From Desulfobacterales bacterium (GTDB taxonomy: Bacteria; Desulfobacterota; Desulfobacteria; Desulfobacterales; Desulfobacteraceae), in the NCBI GenBank assembly GCA_022361135.1, contig JAKSBM010000386.1:1-5860 (forward strand): a DNA stretch of 5,860 nt, written 5' to 3'. Shown in pieces: positions 1 through 5,860 of the stretch. The notes beneath the pieces were generated by a model. That model was not told the DNA's origin. It searched no databases and worked only from the letters and a program-made list of their open reading frames with translations. Each line of letters begins with the position of its first letter. The stretch's first letter is position 1. The translations under genes and the position numbers were made by a program.

Positions 1-181
1 CTTTAACTACAGCGTTTTCAACAGTGGGGGCGCCCAGGGTGAGTTCCTCACCATCGGAATACAAGAGGACGTCATTGAATTCAACTTCGGAACCCTCGGT
101 GCCTTCCAGTTTTTCAACCTTCAGGATCTGGTTCTCTTGAACCTTGTATTGTTTCCCACCGGTTCTGATTACTGCGTACAT
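1..181 (-). CDS. rplU: 50S ribosomal protein L21, N-terminal 60 residues (partial)
   Basis: L21 is a structural protein of the large ribosomal subunit that binds 23S rRNA. The start codon is at 181-179 on the minus strand and the frame is open to the left edge, so about 60 of the usual roughly 103 residues are visible. The N-terminus MYAVIRTGGKQYKV is the characteristic L21 opening, and the later segment LGAPTVENAVV is also typical. A good Shine-Dalgarno sequence, AAGGAG, precedes the ATG by about eight bases, and a near-consensus promoter lies further upstream. In most bacteria rplU is followed by rpmA and often obgE; these would lie off the left edge. The gene is divergent from the plus-strand operon starting at 469. 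Identification is secure; only the C-terminus is missing because of the window boundary. Confidence 0.97.
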   Translation of the reverse strand, partial: MYAVIRTGGKQYKVQENQILKVEKLEGTEGSEVEFNDVLLYSDGEELTLGAPTVENAVVK

Positions 182-234
182 GTTAAACTCTCCTTATCAA
201 TCCAATCTTTTATCGCAAGTTTAAAAAACTCGTA

Positions 235-263
235 ATATTATAATTTATCATCATATTTGTCAA
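235..263 (-). promoter_or_regulatory. Sigma-70-type promoter of rplU
   Basis: On the minus strand a perfect -35 box TTGACA (263-258) is followed after 17 bases by TAATAT (240-235). The perfect -10 hexamer TATAAT sits two bases closer (242-237) but with a short 15-base spacer. Transcription would begin near 228, giving a leader of about 47 bases before the rplU start at 181. The surrounding DNA is strongly AT-rich. A strong constitutive promoter is what a ribosomal protein gene would be expected to have. Confidence 0.82.
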
Positions 264-397
264 TGTTTATTTGACCTTCAGTGGAGGGATGAGGGTTTCA
301 AACCATTGGAATATACGTTTTTTTTCCATGAAGGTCCAGATAAAAGGGGGAAAGTTGCCAAAAAAAGTATTTCATTGGTGCCGGGGCTCTCCTTGTC

Positions 398-426
398 TTG
401 ACTTCCCATTGACCCGGGGTCATAGT
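398..426 (+). promoter_or_regulatory. Candidate promoter of the GNAT/ATP-grasp/PP-loop operon
   Basis: TTGACT (398-403, five of six matches to the -35 consensus) is followed after exactly 17 bases by CATAGT (421-426, four of six matches to the -10 consensus). The predicted transcription start is near 433, leaving a short leader before the preferred start codon at 469. It is weaker than the divergent rplU promoter, as would suit a regulated or low-level operon. The spacer contains a perfect palindrome (listed separately). This is a motif match only and could be coincidental. Confidence 0.4.
410..422. promoter_or_regulatory. 13-base palindrome in the promoter spacer, possible operator
   Basis: TGACCC-G-GGGTCA is a perfect inverted repeat with a single central base. 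It fills most of the spacer of the candidate promoter at 398-426 and covers the first two bases of its -10 box. A dimeric repressor bound here would block RNA polymerase. The half-site has no obvious match to a regulator I can name, and no regulator gene is encoded beside it. The functional role is inferred from position and symmetry only. Confidence 0.35.
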
Positions 427-468
427 ATCCCATGTATTAAGATGAAGTATTTTTCTGGAAGTTTCAAT

Positions 469-1779
469 ATGATGGATAAAAATTTAAAACAGCCGGCCGG
501 ACTCACCGGCCGAACCCCCGCAGAAGGCCAAGTCGATTCCCAGGGGATCCTTGAAGTGGATCTGACACAGATCCCTTCCCGGGGTATTCCCCTGATAAGT
601 GGGGATGGGTCCATTGGTATTATGGTGGGAACGCCCTTGCCCGGGGCCGAATTGATGCAGTCCGCCCATGGATTGTGCCTGGAAAAATTAATGGATGCAT
701 TGCCCCCGGACCAGGTTCTGGGCATCACCTTGATCCCCGGAGGGGAAGAACCCGGGGAAGATGTTCTGGAACTCCTGGCCGCCTGGGTGGAAAAGGGGCT
801 TGCCCTGGTCCATTGGCAATGCCGGGATATTCCCCCTGCCTCCTTTCAAAGATTTCTCTGGAAAATCGCCCGCCTGGGCATCTGGAATCATTTCAGCCTC
901 ACCGGTCTTTTATCCCCCGGGGAGCAGACTGACACTGCCACGGCGGCCTGGACGGGATTTGCCATGGAGAATCCTTATATTATCCATTCCTATGGGGATG
1001 GGGAAAATGGGGCCAGGGGGCAGGTGGCCCGGTATGGTGATACCCGCCCCCTTCCCGGCATTCCCCTTTGGCAGACATTGGACGGATGCCGGGGGATCCT
1101 GGCGGCCCTGGCTGGAAAGGAGGGGCGGAAATCGGCCAAGGCTTTGGCTGCCCTGCGTTGGGATGAAGATATGAAAAGGGCCACTCCCCTTGGGACGGAC
1201 ATGGTGTTTGCCTTCCAATCCCCCGGTGATTTGCCGGAAGGATATCTGGAAGAGATCTGTCGCATGGTGGCGGCGGGCGGTTCCGTGGATATCACCCATG
1301 TGAAGGCCAATTTAAAGCGGGCCCATAAAATTGCATATGCCTTGGAAAACGGGGTCATCGTGGGCAACTCCAGCCTTAAGCATCCCCGTCCCGAATTCTT
1401 TGACTACCTGCGCCGGGTCACCGGCCTGGATTTCACGGGTTTTGTGGAGCGGGGGTATACCTCGGTGCGGCCGGAATACCGGGCCTTTGGGGTGGGGAAA
1501 AAATTGTTGGAAGGATTGACCTCCAGGGCCGGGGAATTCAAGGTTTTTTCCCTCATATCCGAGGATAATCTGGCCACCCAGAAGATTGCCCTGCGCAATC
1601 GAACTCGGAAGTTGCTTACCTATACCAGTGAACGATCGGGAAAGGCCATGGGCCTCTGGATGCCCGAATCCATGGTTCCCACAATGGATGACCAATGGCA
1701 GGAAGCCCTTCACACCTTTAATCGGGGTGAATTTCAGCCCGGCATCCCCGGGGGCGACCGGGAAGGAGGCGGGGAATGA
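469..1779 (+). CDS. GNAT-family acyltransferase with a large unrecognised N-terminal region
   Basis: This encodes 436 residues and is the first gene of the operon. The C-terminal part (about residues 256-400) looks like a GNAT fold: a beta-strand ending in TSV at 331-333 runs into RPEYRAFGVGKKL (334-346), the acetyl-CoA pyrophosphate-binding loop, followed by a helix and a strand (FKVFSLISEDN). GNAT enzymes move an acyl group from acyl-CoA, or in some families an aminoacyl group from tRNA, to an amine. Residues 1-255 match no family I recognise; they appear globular and soluble, with no signal peptide or membrane segment. The start at 469 is preferred because GGAAG lies seven bases upstream and DNA before it is AT-rich; ATG codons at 442 and 472 are alternatives. 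The stop overlaps the next start (ATGA), implying translational coupling to the ATP-grasp ligase. The substrate is unknown, and a fused or degenerate double-GNAT arrangement is possible. Confidence 0.72.
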   Translation: MMDKNLKQPAGLTGRTPAEGQVDSQGILEVDLTQIPSRGIPLISGDGSIGIMVGTPLPGAELMQSAHGLCLEKLMDALPPDQVLGITLIPGGEEPGEDVLELLAAWVEKGLALVHWQCRDIPPASFQRFLWKIARLGIWNHFSLTGLLSPGEQTDTATAAWTGFAMENPYIIHSYGDGENGARGQVARYGDTRPLPGIPLWQTLDGCRGILAALAGKEGRKSAKALAALRWDEDMKRATPLGTDMVFAFQSPGDLPEGYLEEICRMVAAGGSVDITHVKANLKRAHKIAYALENGVIVGNSSLKHPRPEFFDYLRRVTGLDFTGFVERGYTSVRPEYRAFGVGKKLLEGLTSRAGEFKVFSLISEDNLATQKIALRNRTRKLLTYTSERSGKAMGLWMPESMVPTMDDQWQEALHTFNRGEFQPGIPGGDREGGGE

Positions 1780-2645
1780 TCATCGGAATTCTCACCGTGA
1801 ACGGACCGGAGTTCCACCCCAACGGGCGCCTCATGGCTGCTGCCAAAGCCCGGGGCCATGGGGTTGTATTGATGGATCCCTACGGCCTCATGCCCACAAC
1901 GGGAAGGGGGGATTTCCTTGACCCTCTTCCCCACGGGGTCTTACCCCGCCAGGGGTCGCCCATGGGGGAATACGGATTTGTGATTCTCCGGGAGTTGGAG
2001 CGCCGGGGGGTACCCTTAATTAATGGGGTCCGGGGGGTGACCCTGGCCCGGCATCAATACCTGACCCTCCAGGCATTGGAGGGGGCGGGATTGCCCGTGC
2101 CCCGCTCCTGTTTCATCAGTCGGTCCCGGGAAATGGAAGATGCGGCATCCCATTTGGGGGGCTGGCCCCTGGTTTTGAAACATCCCACCGGCATGGGGGG
2201 CGACGGGGTGGTCTGCATGGATGATTTGCCCCGGTCCCTGGCCTGGCTTGAAACGCAATTGGTCCATAAGCAGGGGGTGGTGGTCCAGGAATATATTCCC
2301 CCGGTCGGCCGGATGGATTTGCGGATTCTGGTGGTGGGGGACCGCGTGGTGGGGGCCATGGCATTGACCCCATCGGACGGGGAATTCCGTGCCAATGTCC
2401 ACCAGAAGGGACGGGCCGAATCCATCCCATTGGACCCGGCCTGGGAAACCATGGCCCTCCAGGCGGCAAAGGCCTGTTGCCTGGACATTGCCGGGGTGGA
2501 CATGATGGTTTCCGCCCAGGGGCGCCCCATGGTTTCCGAAGTGAACTATTCCCCGGGATTCAGGGGATTGGAAGCGGCCACGGGGCTGGATATTGCCGGA
2601 ATGATCGTGGATCATGCCATTTCCTGCATTGAAGCAAACACCTAA
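1776..2645 (+). CDS. RimK/LysX-type ATP-grasp carboxylate-amine ligase
   Basis: The 289 residues are close to the length of E. coli RimK (300). These enzymes phosphorylate a carboxylate with ATP and join it to an amine, making an amide or peptide bond; RimK adds glutamate to ribosomal protein S6, and LysX/ArgX act on an amino-group carrier protein. Visible landmarks are VLPRQG (55-60), the ATP-binding lysine in PLVLK (K135) followed by the glycine-rich loop GMGGDG, VQEYI (170-174), DLRILVVGD (181-189), EFRANVH (203-209), AGVDMM (239-244), and the metal-binding EVNYSPG (E255, N257) ending in ATGLDIAG. One oddity is ARHQ (91-94), where RimK has RDK and an ATP-contacting lysine. A strong AAGGAGG lies six bases before the start, which overlaps the preceding stop. 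The family is secure; the substrate, and so any gene name, is not. Confidence 0.92.
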   Translation: MIIGILTVNGPEFHPNGRLMAAAKARGHGVVLMDPYGLMPTTGRGDFLDPLPHGVLPRQGSPMGEYGFVILRELERRGVPLINGVRGVTLARHQYLTLQALEGAGLPVPRSCFISRSREMEDAASHLGGWPLVLKHPTGMGGDGVVCMDDLPRSLAWLETQLVHKQGVVVQEYIPPVGRMDLRILVVGDRVVGAMALTPSDGEFRANVHQKGRAESIPLDPAWETMALQAAKACCLDIAGVDMMVSAQGRPMVSEVNYSPGFRGLEAATGLDIAGMIVDHAISCIEANT

Positions 2646-2667
2646 AATGGGGATTGTCCCCCTTTGG

Positions 2668-2698
2668 GTGGGCCATCCGGGGCGCCTGGATGGCTCAC
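2668..2698 (+). other. Hairpin between the ligase and PP-loop genes, abutting the ribosome-binding site
   Basis: GTGGGCCATCC (2668-2678) pairs with GGATGGCTCAC (2688-2698) as an 11-bp stem with one G-U pair and a nine-base loop. The Shine-Dalgarno AGGAG of the next gene (2699-2703) begins at the very next base, and the ATG is at 2712. No U-tract follows, so it is unlikely to be a normal intrinsic terminator. It could stabilise or help process the mRNA, or tune translation of the third gene by limiting ribosome access. A shorter hairpin (GGGGA/TCCCC, 2649-2661) lies just upstream. The pairing is directly visible; the function is inferred. Confidence 0.55.
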
Positions 2699-2711
2699 AG
2701 GAGAAAATAGA

Positions 2712-3848
2712 ATGAAAATTGACCAGATACAGCGGAGCCGGGATGGGGAGTTTTATGCATTGACCGCCCGGGTTCGTTTTGAAAATAGTGATGCCCCGGA
2801 AAAGGAGGTCTTCATTAAAACCCCCCTGGCCCATGGCGAGGGCTTCACGGCCAATGCCGATGCCTTTCTCACGGGTTGTCTTTTGCCCGCCCTTCACCTG
2901 GGGGAGGAGCGGATTTTCCTGGACGGCGAGGTCTGTCCCTTTTTAAAGGAAGGGCTTGAGACGGCCATGGGCCTGCTCCATCACTGGACCGGGGGGCGGT
3001 ACACCCCCATTCCCATTGAGGCCGGAGTCCGGGGAGAGATCCACATGCCCGACCCGCCCCGGGCCGGCATGGTCATGTCCGGGGGCATGGATTCCCTGGC
3101 CGCCCTGCATCTGAATCGTCTCAATTATCCCCCGGAGCATCCTGCATATGTCAAAGATGGATTTTTTATCCATGGCTTCGACATCGGGGGGGTGGTTGAG
3201 CGGGGGGCCAAATACCATGTATACGACCGGGCCGCCGAAGCCATTGGAAAAATCTGCCGGGATGCCGGTCTGGAACTCATTCCGGTTTATACCAATATCC
3301 GCCACCTTTGCGACGAAAGGGAACTCTGGCTGGACAGCTTTTTCGGTGCCGTTCTCGGGGCCGTGGCCCATGCCTTTTCAGGCCGGATCAACCTGATGTT
3401 CATCGGTTCTTCCTATGATATTCCCCACCTCCACCCCTGTGGCTCCCATCCCCTGTTGGATCCGGAGTATTCCAGCCTTGGGGTGCGCATCCGCCACCGG
3501 GACTATGCCCTGTCCCGGCTGGAGAAAATAGAGGTGGTCTCCCAATGGGATACGGCATTCCAGAATTTCCGGGTCTGCCTGGCCAATGTCCCGGATCGGC
3601 TGAATTGCGGAAAATGCGAAAAATGCGTCCGCACCATGACCGAGCTCACGGCCCTGGGCCTTCTGGATAAGACCACGGCCTTTGTGGAGGACAAGGTTCT
3701 GCCCGAACACTTGGAGCCCTACGACATCACCATCCGGGTCCGTCCACCCTTTTATTTCCCCCTGATTCCGTTGTTGCGGCAGCGGGGGCGGGATGACATG
3801 GCCGACTTGATTGAATTCAAGCTGAAGGATGTGCCCCTCCCGGGATAG
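2712..3848 (+). CDS. QueC-like PP-loop ATPase with zinc-binding cysteine cluster
   Basis: This encodes 378 residues. The PP-loop signature SGGMDS (123-128) binds ATP pyrophosphate in enzymes that adenylate a carboxylate or carbonyl. Near the C-terminus, C289 and the CGKCEKC cluster (C299, C302, C305) form the four-cysteine zinc site typical of QueC, the 7-cyano-7-deazaguanine synthase. GSSYDIPH and GSHPLLDP (about 232-251) are typical of QueC-like relatives. True QueC is only about 220-230 residues; here roughly 115 extra N-terminal residues of unknown role precede the PP-loop, and a tail follows the zinc site. No queuosine genes (queD, queE, folE) are adjacent. QueC-like proteins also occur in other settings, including the Qat and type IV CBASS defence systems, but their partner genes are absent. 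The start at 2712 is chosen for AGGAG eight bases upstream; a TTG at 2664 is in frame but lacks a site. The enzyme probably activates an acid in the same pathway as the two upstream genes. Confidence 0.86.
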   Translation: MKIDQIQRSRDGEFYALTARVRFENSDAPEKEVFIKTPLAHGEGFTANADAFLTGCLLPALHLGEERIFLDGEVCPFLKEGLETAMGLLHHWTGGRYTPIPIEAGVRGEIHMPDPPRAGMVMSGGMDSLAALHLNRLNYPPEHPAYVKDGFFIHGFDIGGVVERGAKYHVYDRAAEAIGKICRDAGLELIPVYTNIRHLCDERELWLDSFFGAVLGAVAHAFSGRINLMFIGSSYDIPHLHPCGSHPLLDPEYSSLGVRIRHRDYALSRLEKIEVVSQWDTAFQNFRVCLANVPDRLNCGKCEKCVRTMTELTALGLLDKTTAFVEDKVLPEHLEPYDITIRVRPPFYFPLIPLLRQRGRDDMADLIEFKLKDVPLPG

Positions 3849-3867
3849 GCGGGGGATTTGAAACAAA

Positions 3868-3907
3868 GAAACAAGGCCCGGATCCGTGGGGATCCGGGCC
3901 TTGTTTT
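3868..3907. terminator. Strong intrinsic terminator, probably bidirectional
   Basis: The arm 3869-3885 pairs without mismatch with 3890-3906, a 17-bp stem closed by the four-base loop GTGG; a further G-U pair is possible at 3868/3907. The core is GGCCCGGATCC with its complement. On the plus strand the stem runs into TTTTATTTT (3904-3912), a classic U-tract ending the operon 20 bases after its last stop codon. On the minus strand the stem is followed by the T-rich TTCTTTGTTTC, so the same element can also end transcription of the convergent HEAT/cNMP gene. Confidence 0.93.
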
Positions 3908-3913
3908 ATTTTG

Positions 3914-3949
3914 GGGATGGGCACCACAGCCTTGGGCTGCCCCCATCCC
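3914..3949. other. Second, branched hairpin between the convergent genes
   Basis: GGGATGGG (3914-3921) pairs with CCCATCCC (3942-3949), and inside it CAGCC (3927-3931) pairs with GGCTG (3935-3939) around a TTG loop, with a small asymmetric internal loop between the stems. It lies downstream of the main terminator on the plus strand and just upstream of it for transcripts from the minus gene. No U-tract follows on either strand. It may protect the 3' end of the minus-strand mRNA from exonucleases or back up termination. The structure is visible; its role is inferred. Confidence 0.5.
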
Positions 3950-3986
3950 GGTTTCCTTTACTTTGGGTCGGTGAATTGGGATTCCA

Positions 3987-5860
3987 TCATCCTTCAGTGT
4001 TCTGCACCCGGGCGTGGAGATGGCGGATGCGCTGGCTGAGCACCGAGCAGATCTGGAGGGCGATGCGGGGGAACTCCATGGCGGTTTCCTTGAACTCCTG
4101 TTTGTGGAGGATGAGGAAGCGGCAGGGGGTGACGGTGCGGATGGTGGCCGACCGGGGGGCATTGTCGATGAGGGCCATTTCCCCAAAGGCATTTCCCCCT
4201 TCCATGTGGTCGATGATCTCTTCCCGTCCGTCCTTGGTTTCCATGATCACGGCCACCTTGCCTTGGATGATGAGGAATACGGTTTCCCCCAGGGAGTCCT
4301 GCTTGATTACGGTGCTTTCTTCCGGGTAGGCCAACTCCTTGGTCACCCCGGCAATGGCAGCCAGTTCCGCTGCACTGAGTCCTGAAAATATGTCGATTTC
4401 CCGGAGGAGGAGGATTTTTTCGCCCAGGCTGATTTCCGGGCTCTGGATGCCTTCGGCCGGGTCCGGGGTTTGAACTTTTTCCGGGCGGGTTTTTTCCTTG
4501 GCTGATGTCATCTGAGCTTCCTTTAAAATAATGGGGTTAAGGGTGGTTTCCTGCTGGGTGATTCGATCCGGAATTTTTGCCAGTCCTGGGTTTTCACGGA
4601 CCATACCCAGGGCCATGACCACATCCACCCAGTCCTCGGACTCCAGAAGCTGGGCAACCGCATCCCTGCCATCGGGTTCGAATTTGGGAATCTTGGCCAC
4701 TTTTTTGCCGTCGTTCAATGCCACCTCCGTGGTGGGGCTTTCCAAAAGGGGGAGCATGGCATTGAAGGTTTTCCGGTCCAGGATGTCGGAGACCAGTTCG
4801 ATGGCATTGGCCCGTTGCCGGGTGTCCGGGGAAAAGATTCCCCGCCAGGCCGTTTGCATCCGGCCGGTCTGGTCATGGATGGCCAAAACCCGGATCACAT
4901 TTTCCAGGACCACCTCTTTTTTCTCTTCCAGATGTTCAATGGTGAGTTTGATCATGGGGGTCTGGGGAAGGCCGGACAGGGTCTGGGACATGGCCAGAAA
5001 GCCATAGCTTTTGTCCAAGCTTTCCTTGGCAAAGAAGAGGACCTCCAGTTCCTTGATGTCCTGTTCCTCCAATAGTTCGAACAGGCCCCTGCGGGTCCGG
5101 GTGGAGGGAATCCCCAGGGACTCCACCAAAAGCCGGTTGTTCTGGTACTCGGCATTTTTGATTTTTTCCCGGGCAAATTCATGGAGGGTGTCCGAGGGGC
5201 TGCCCATGAGCTGGATGGCCTTTTTCAAGGTGGCTTCGTCGTTGATTTCCAAGGCGTCCAGGGCGGCCATCTGGGTGGCCTTGTCCCTATGGCTGAGGTA
5301 GGAGAAAACCACGGTGTTCAGCTCCCGGGCGCCCAGACGGGAAAGGGCAATGATGATATCCGGGATGATGGGGGCGTTCTCCGGTCGATCCAGGAGGGCC
5401 AGCAGGATATCAATATAGGAGTGGCGGTTGCTCAAACCGGCGCTGATGACGCCGGATTGGCGGAGTTTCACATCTCCATTCTCCAGCCATTGGTCGATGC
5501 GTTCCTGGTGGTCCGCGGGATTGCGATAAAAATAACAGGCCCCTGCAAATCCCCGGACAACGGGATGGGTGTGGGTGAGGTATGCTTCCAGTTCCATCCC
5601 CCTTGAGACCTCCAACCGGTTCTGGCAGACCAGTTTGAGGATGGCAATGGTCAATTCCGGTTCCTTGGGATCCAGGAAGGGGATCAGTCGTGCTGCGGCG
5701 GATTTCCGGGAGCCCGGGGTGATCATTTTGATCAAGGTGATGCGGGTGTCCGCATCCTGCCGGGGCAGGGCCTCCAGGATGAGCCGATCCATTTCCTTGG
5801 GGGAAAAGTTTTTAATGAGTTTGGCATACCAGACGGCATCCTCCCCCCGGGCCTTGAGGA
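3987..5860 (-). CDS. HEAT-repeat protein with C-terminal cyclic-nucleotide-binding domain (5' end outside window)
   Basis: The frame is open from the right edge to the TGA at 3989-3987, giving 623 complete codons; the true start is off-window, since the in-frame ATG at 5792 is preceded by at least 22 open codons in the same style. Most of the visible part (about 5860-4570) is a series of amphipathic helical pairs of HEAT/armadillo type, which usually form protein-binding solenoids. A proline- and charge-rich linker (about 4565-4430) leads to a cNMP-binding domain (about 4427-3990). Its phosphate-binding cassette FGEMALIDNAPRSAT (from 4187) keeps the glutamate and the arginine (codon 4154-4152) that hold the cyclic phosphate, so ligand binding is plausible. 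No helix-turn-helix follows, so it is not a CRP-like regulator. Some bacterial proteins place HEAT repeats and a cNMP domain behind an Npt-type nucleotide transporter or MFS-like membrane region; whether that is true here depends on off-window sequence. Confidence 0.88.
   Translation of the reverse strand, partial: LKARGEDAVWYAKLIKNFSPKEMDRLILEALPRQDADTRITLIKMITPGSRKSAAARLIPFLDPKEPELTIAILKLVCQNRLEVSRGMELEAYLTHTHPVVRGFAGACYFYRNPADHQERIDQWLENGDVKLRQSGVISAGLSNRHSYIDILLALLDRPENAPIIPDIIIALSRLGARELNTVVFSYLSHRDKATQMAALDALEINDEATLKKAIQLMGSPSDTLHEFAREKIKNAEYQNNRLLVESLGIPSTRTRRGLFELLEEQDIKELEVLFFAKESLDKSYGFLAMSQTLSGLPQTPMIKLTIEHLEEKKEVVLENVIRVLAIHDQTGRMQTAWRGIFSPDTRQRANAIELVSDILDRKTFNAMLPLLESPTTEVALNDGKKVAKIPKFEPDGRDAVAQLLESEDWVDVVMALGMVRENPGLAKIPDRITQQETTLNPIILKEAQMTSAKEKTRPEKVQTPDPAEGIQSPEISLGEKILLLREIDIFSGLSAAELAAIAGVTKELAYPEESTVIKQDSLGETVFLIIQGKVAVIMETKDGREEIIDHMEGGNAFGEMALIDNAPRSATIRTVTPCRFLILHKQEFKETAMEFPRIALQICSVLSQRIRHLHARVQNTEG

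Noticed and set aside
318..325. Run of eight T residues as a terminator
   Set aside because: No stable stem precedes it on the plus strand, and no gene ends nearby in that direction.
271..468. Possible 66-residue N-terminal extension of the GNAT gene, in frame and open from 271
   Set aside because: The stretch is AT-rich with codon use unlike the gene, has no well-spaced ribosome-binding site, contains the candidate promoter, and is followed by a good site for ATG 469.
1750..1774. G-rich stretch before the ligase start as a G-quadruplex control element
   Set aside because: Only three runs of three or more G residues are present. The Shine-Dalgarno AAGGAGG and general GGG-rich codon use explain it.
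2664..2711. Upstream TTG start for the PP-loop gene
   Set aside because: It would put the conserved hairpin region into coding sequence and lacks a ribosome-binding site, while ATG 2712 has AGGAG at ideal spacing.
2016..2897. Long open frame (293 codons) on the minus strand opposite the ligase and PP-loop genes
   Set aside because: Its translation is low-complexity, rich in glycine, proline and histidine, and resembles no family. It is the antisense shadow of GC-rich coding sequence with strong family matches on the plus strand.
2712..3848. Assignment to queuosine biosynthesis (queC), Qat or CBASS defence
   Set aside because: None of the partner genes of these systems is in the window, and the N-terminal extension differs from canonical QueC. 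Only family-level similarity is supported.
5790..5792. ATG at 5792 as the real start of the HEAT/cNMP gene
   Set aside because: The frame stays open to the window edge with similar helical residues, and AAGGAA directly abuts the ATG without usable spacing. The gene very likely begins outside.
1..5860. Search for CRISPR arrays, insertion sequences, tRNA or rRNA genes and attachment sites
   Set aside because: No regularly spaced repeats, transposase motifs, cloverleaf-like sequences or duplicated ends were seen on reading both strands.

Overview
This 5,860-base window looks like chromosomal DNA of a moderately GC-rich bacterium. The genes favour GGG, CCC and CGG codons and contain many short G or C runs. 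A HEAT-repeat/cyclic-nucleotide-binding protein and an L21 gene facing away from an uncharacterised ligase operon would fit a Desulfobacterota-type sulfate reducer. That placement is inference; no 16S or other lineage marker is present.

Layout. (1) Positions 1-181, minus strand: the first 60 codons of rplU (ribosomal protein L21), running off the left edge, with a strong promoter at 235-263. (2) Positions 182-468: an AT-richer divergent intergenic region of 287 bases holding the rplU promoter and a weaker candidate promoter for the plus-strand genes, whose spacer contains a 13-base perfect palindrome. No RNA gene or convincing small ORF was seen there. (3) Positions 469-3848, plus strand: a three-gene operon. 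It encodes a 436-residue protein with a C-terminal GNAT acyltransferase domain and an unrecognised N-terminal half, a 289-residue RimK/LysX-type ATP-grasp carboxylate-amine ligase, and a 378-residue QueC-like PP-loop ATPase with a four-cysteine zinc site. Genes 1 and 2 overlap by ATGA; genes 2 and 3 are separated by 66 bases holding an 11-bp hairpin. (4) Positions 3868-3949: a very strong terminator hairpin (17 bp, no mismatch) and a second, branched hairpin, between convergent genes. (5) Positions 3987-5860, minus strand: the C-terminal part of a large protein with HEAT-like repeats and a terminal cyclic-nucleotide-binding domain; its start lies beyond the right edge.

How the genes may work together. 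The operon combines three enzyme types that act on carboxylates or amines: an ATP-grasp ligase (acyl-phosphate chemistry), a PP-loop enzyme (acyl-adenylate chemistry) and a GNAT transferase (acyl-CoA or aminoacyl transfer). The simplest reading is a small pathway that builds or modifies an amide-linked metabolite or peptide. No substrate, precursor peptide or transporter can be identified here, so the product is unknown. This operon is the part of the window most likely to be an undescribed system. The rplU and HEAT/cNMP genes are probably only neighbours.
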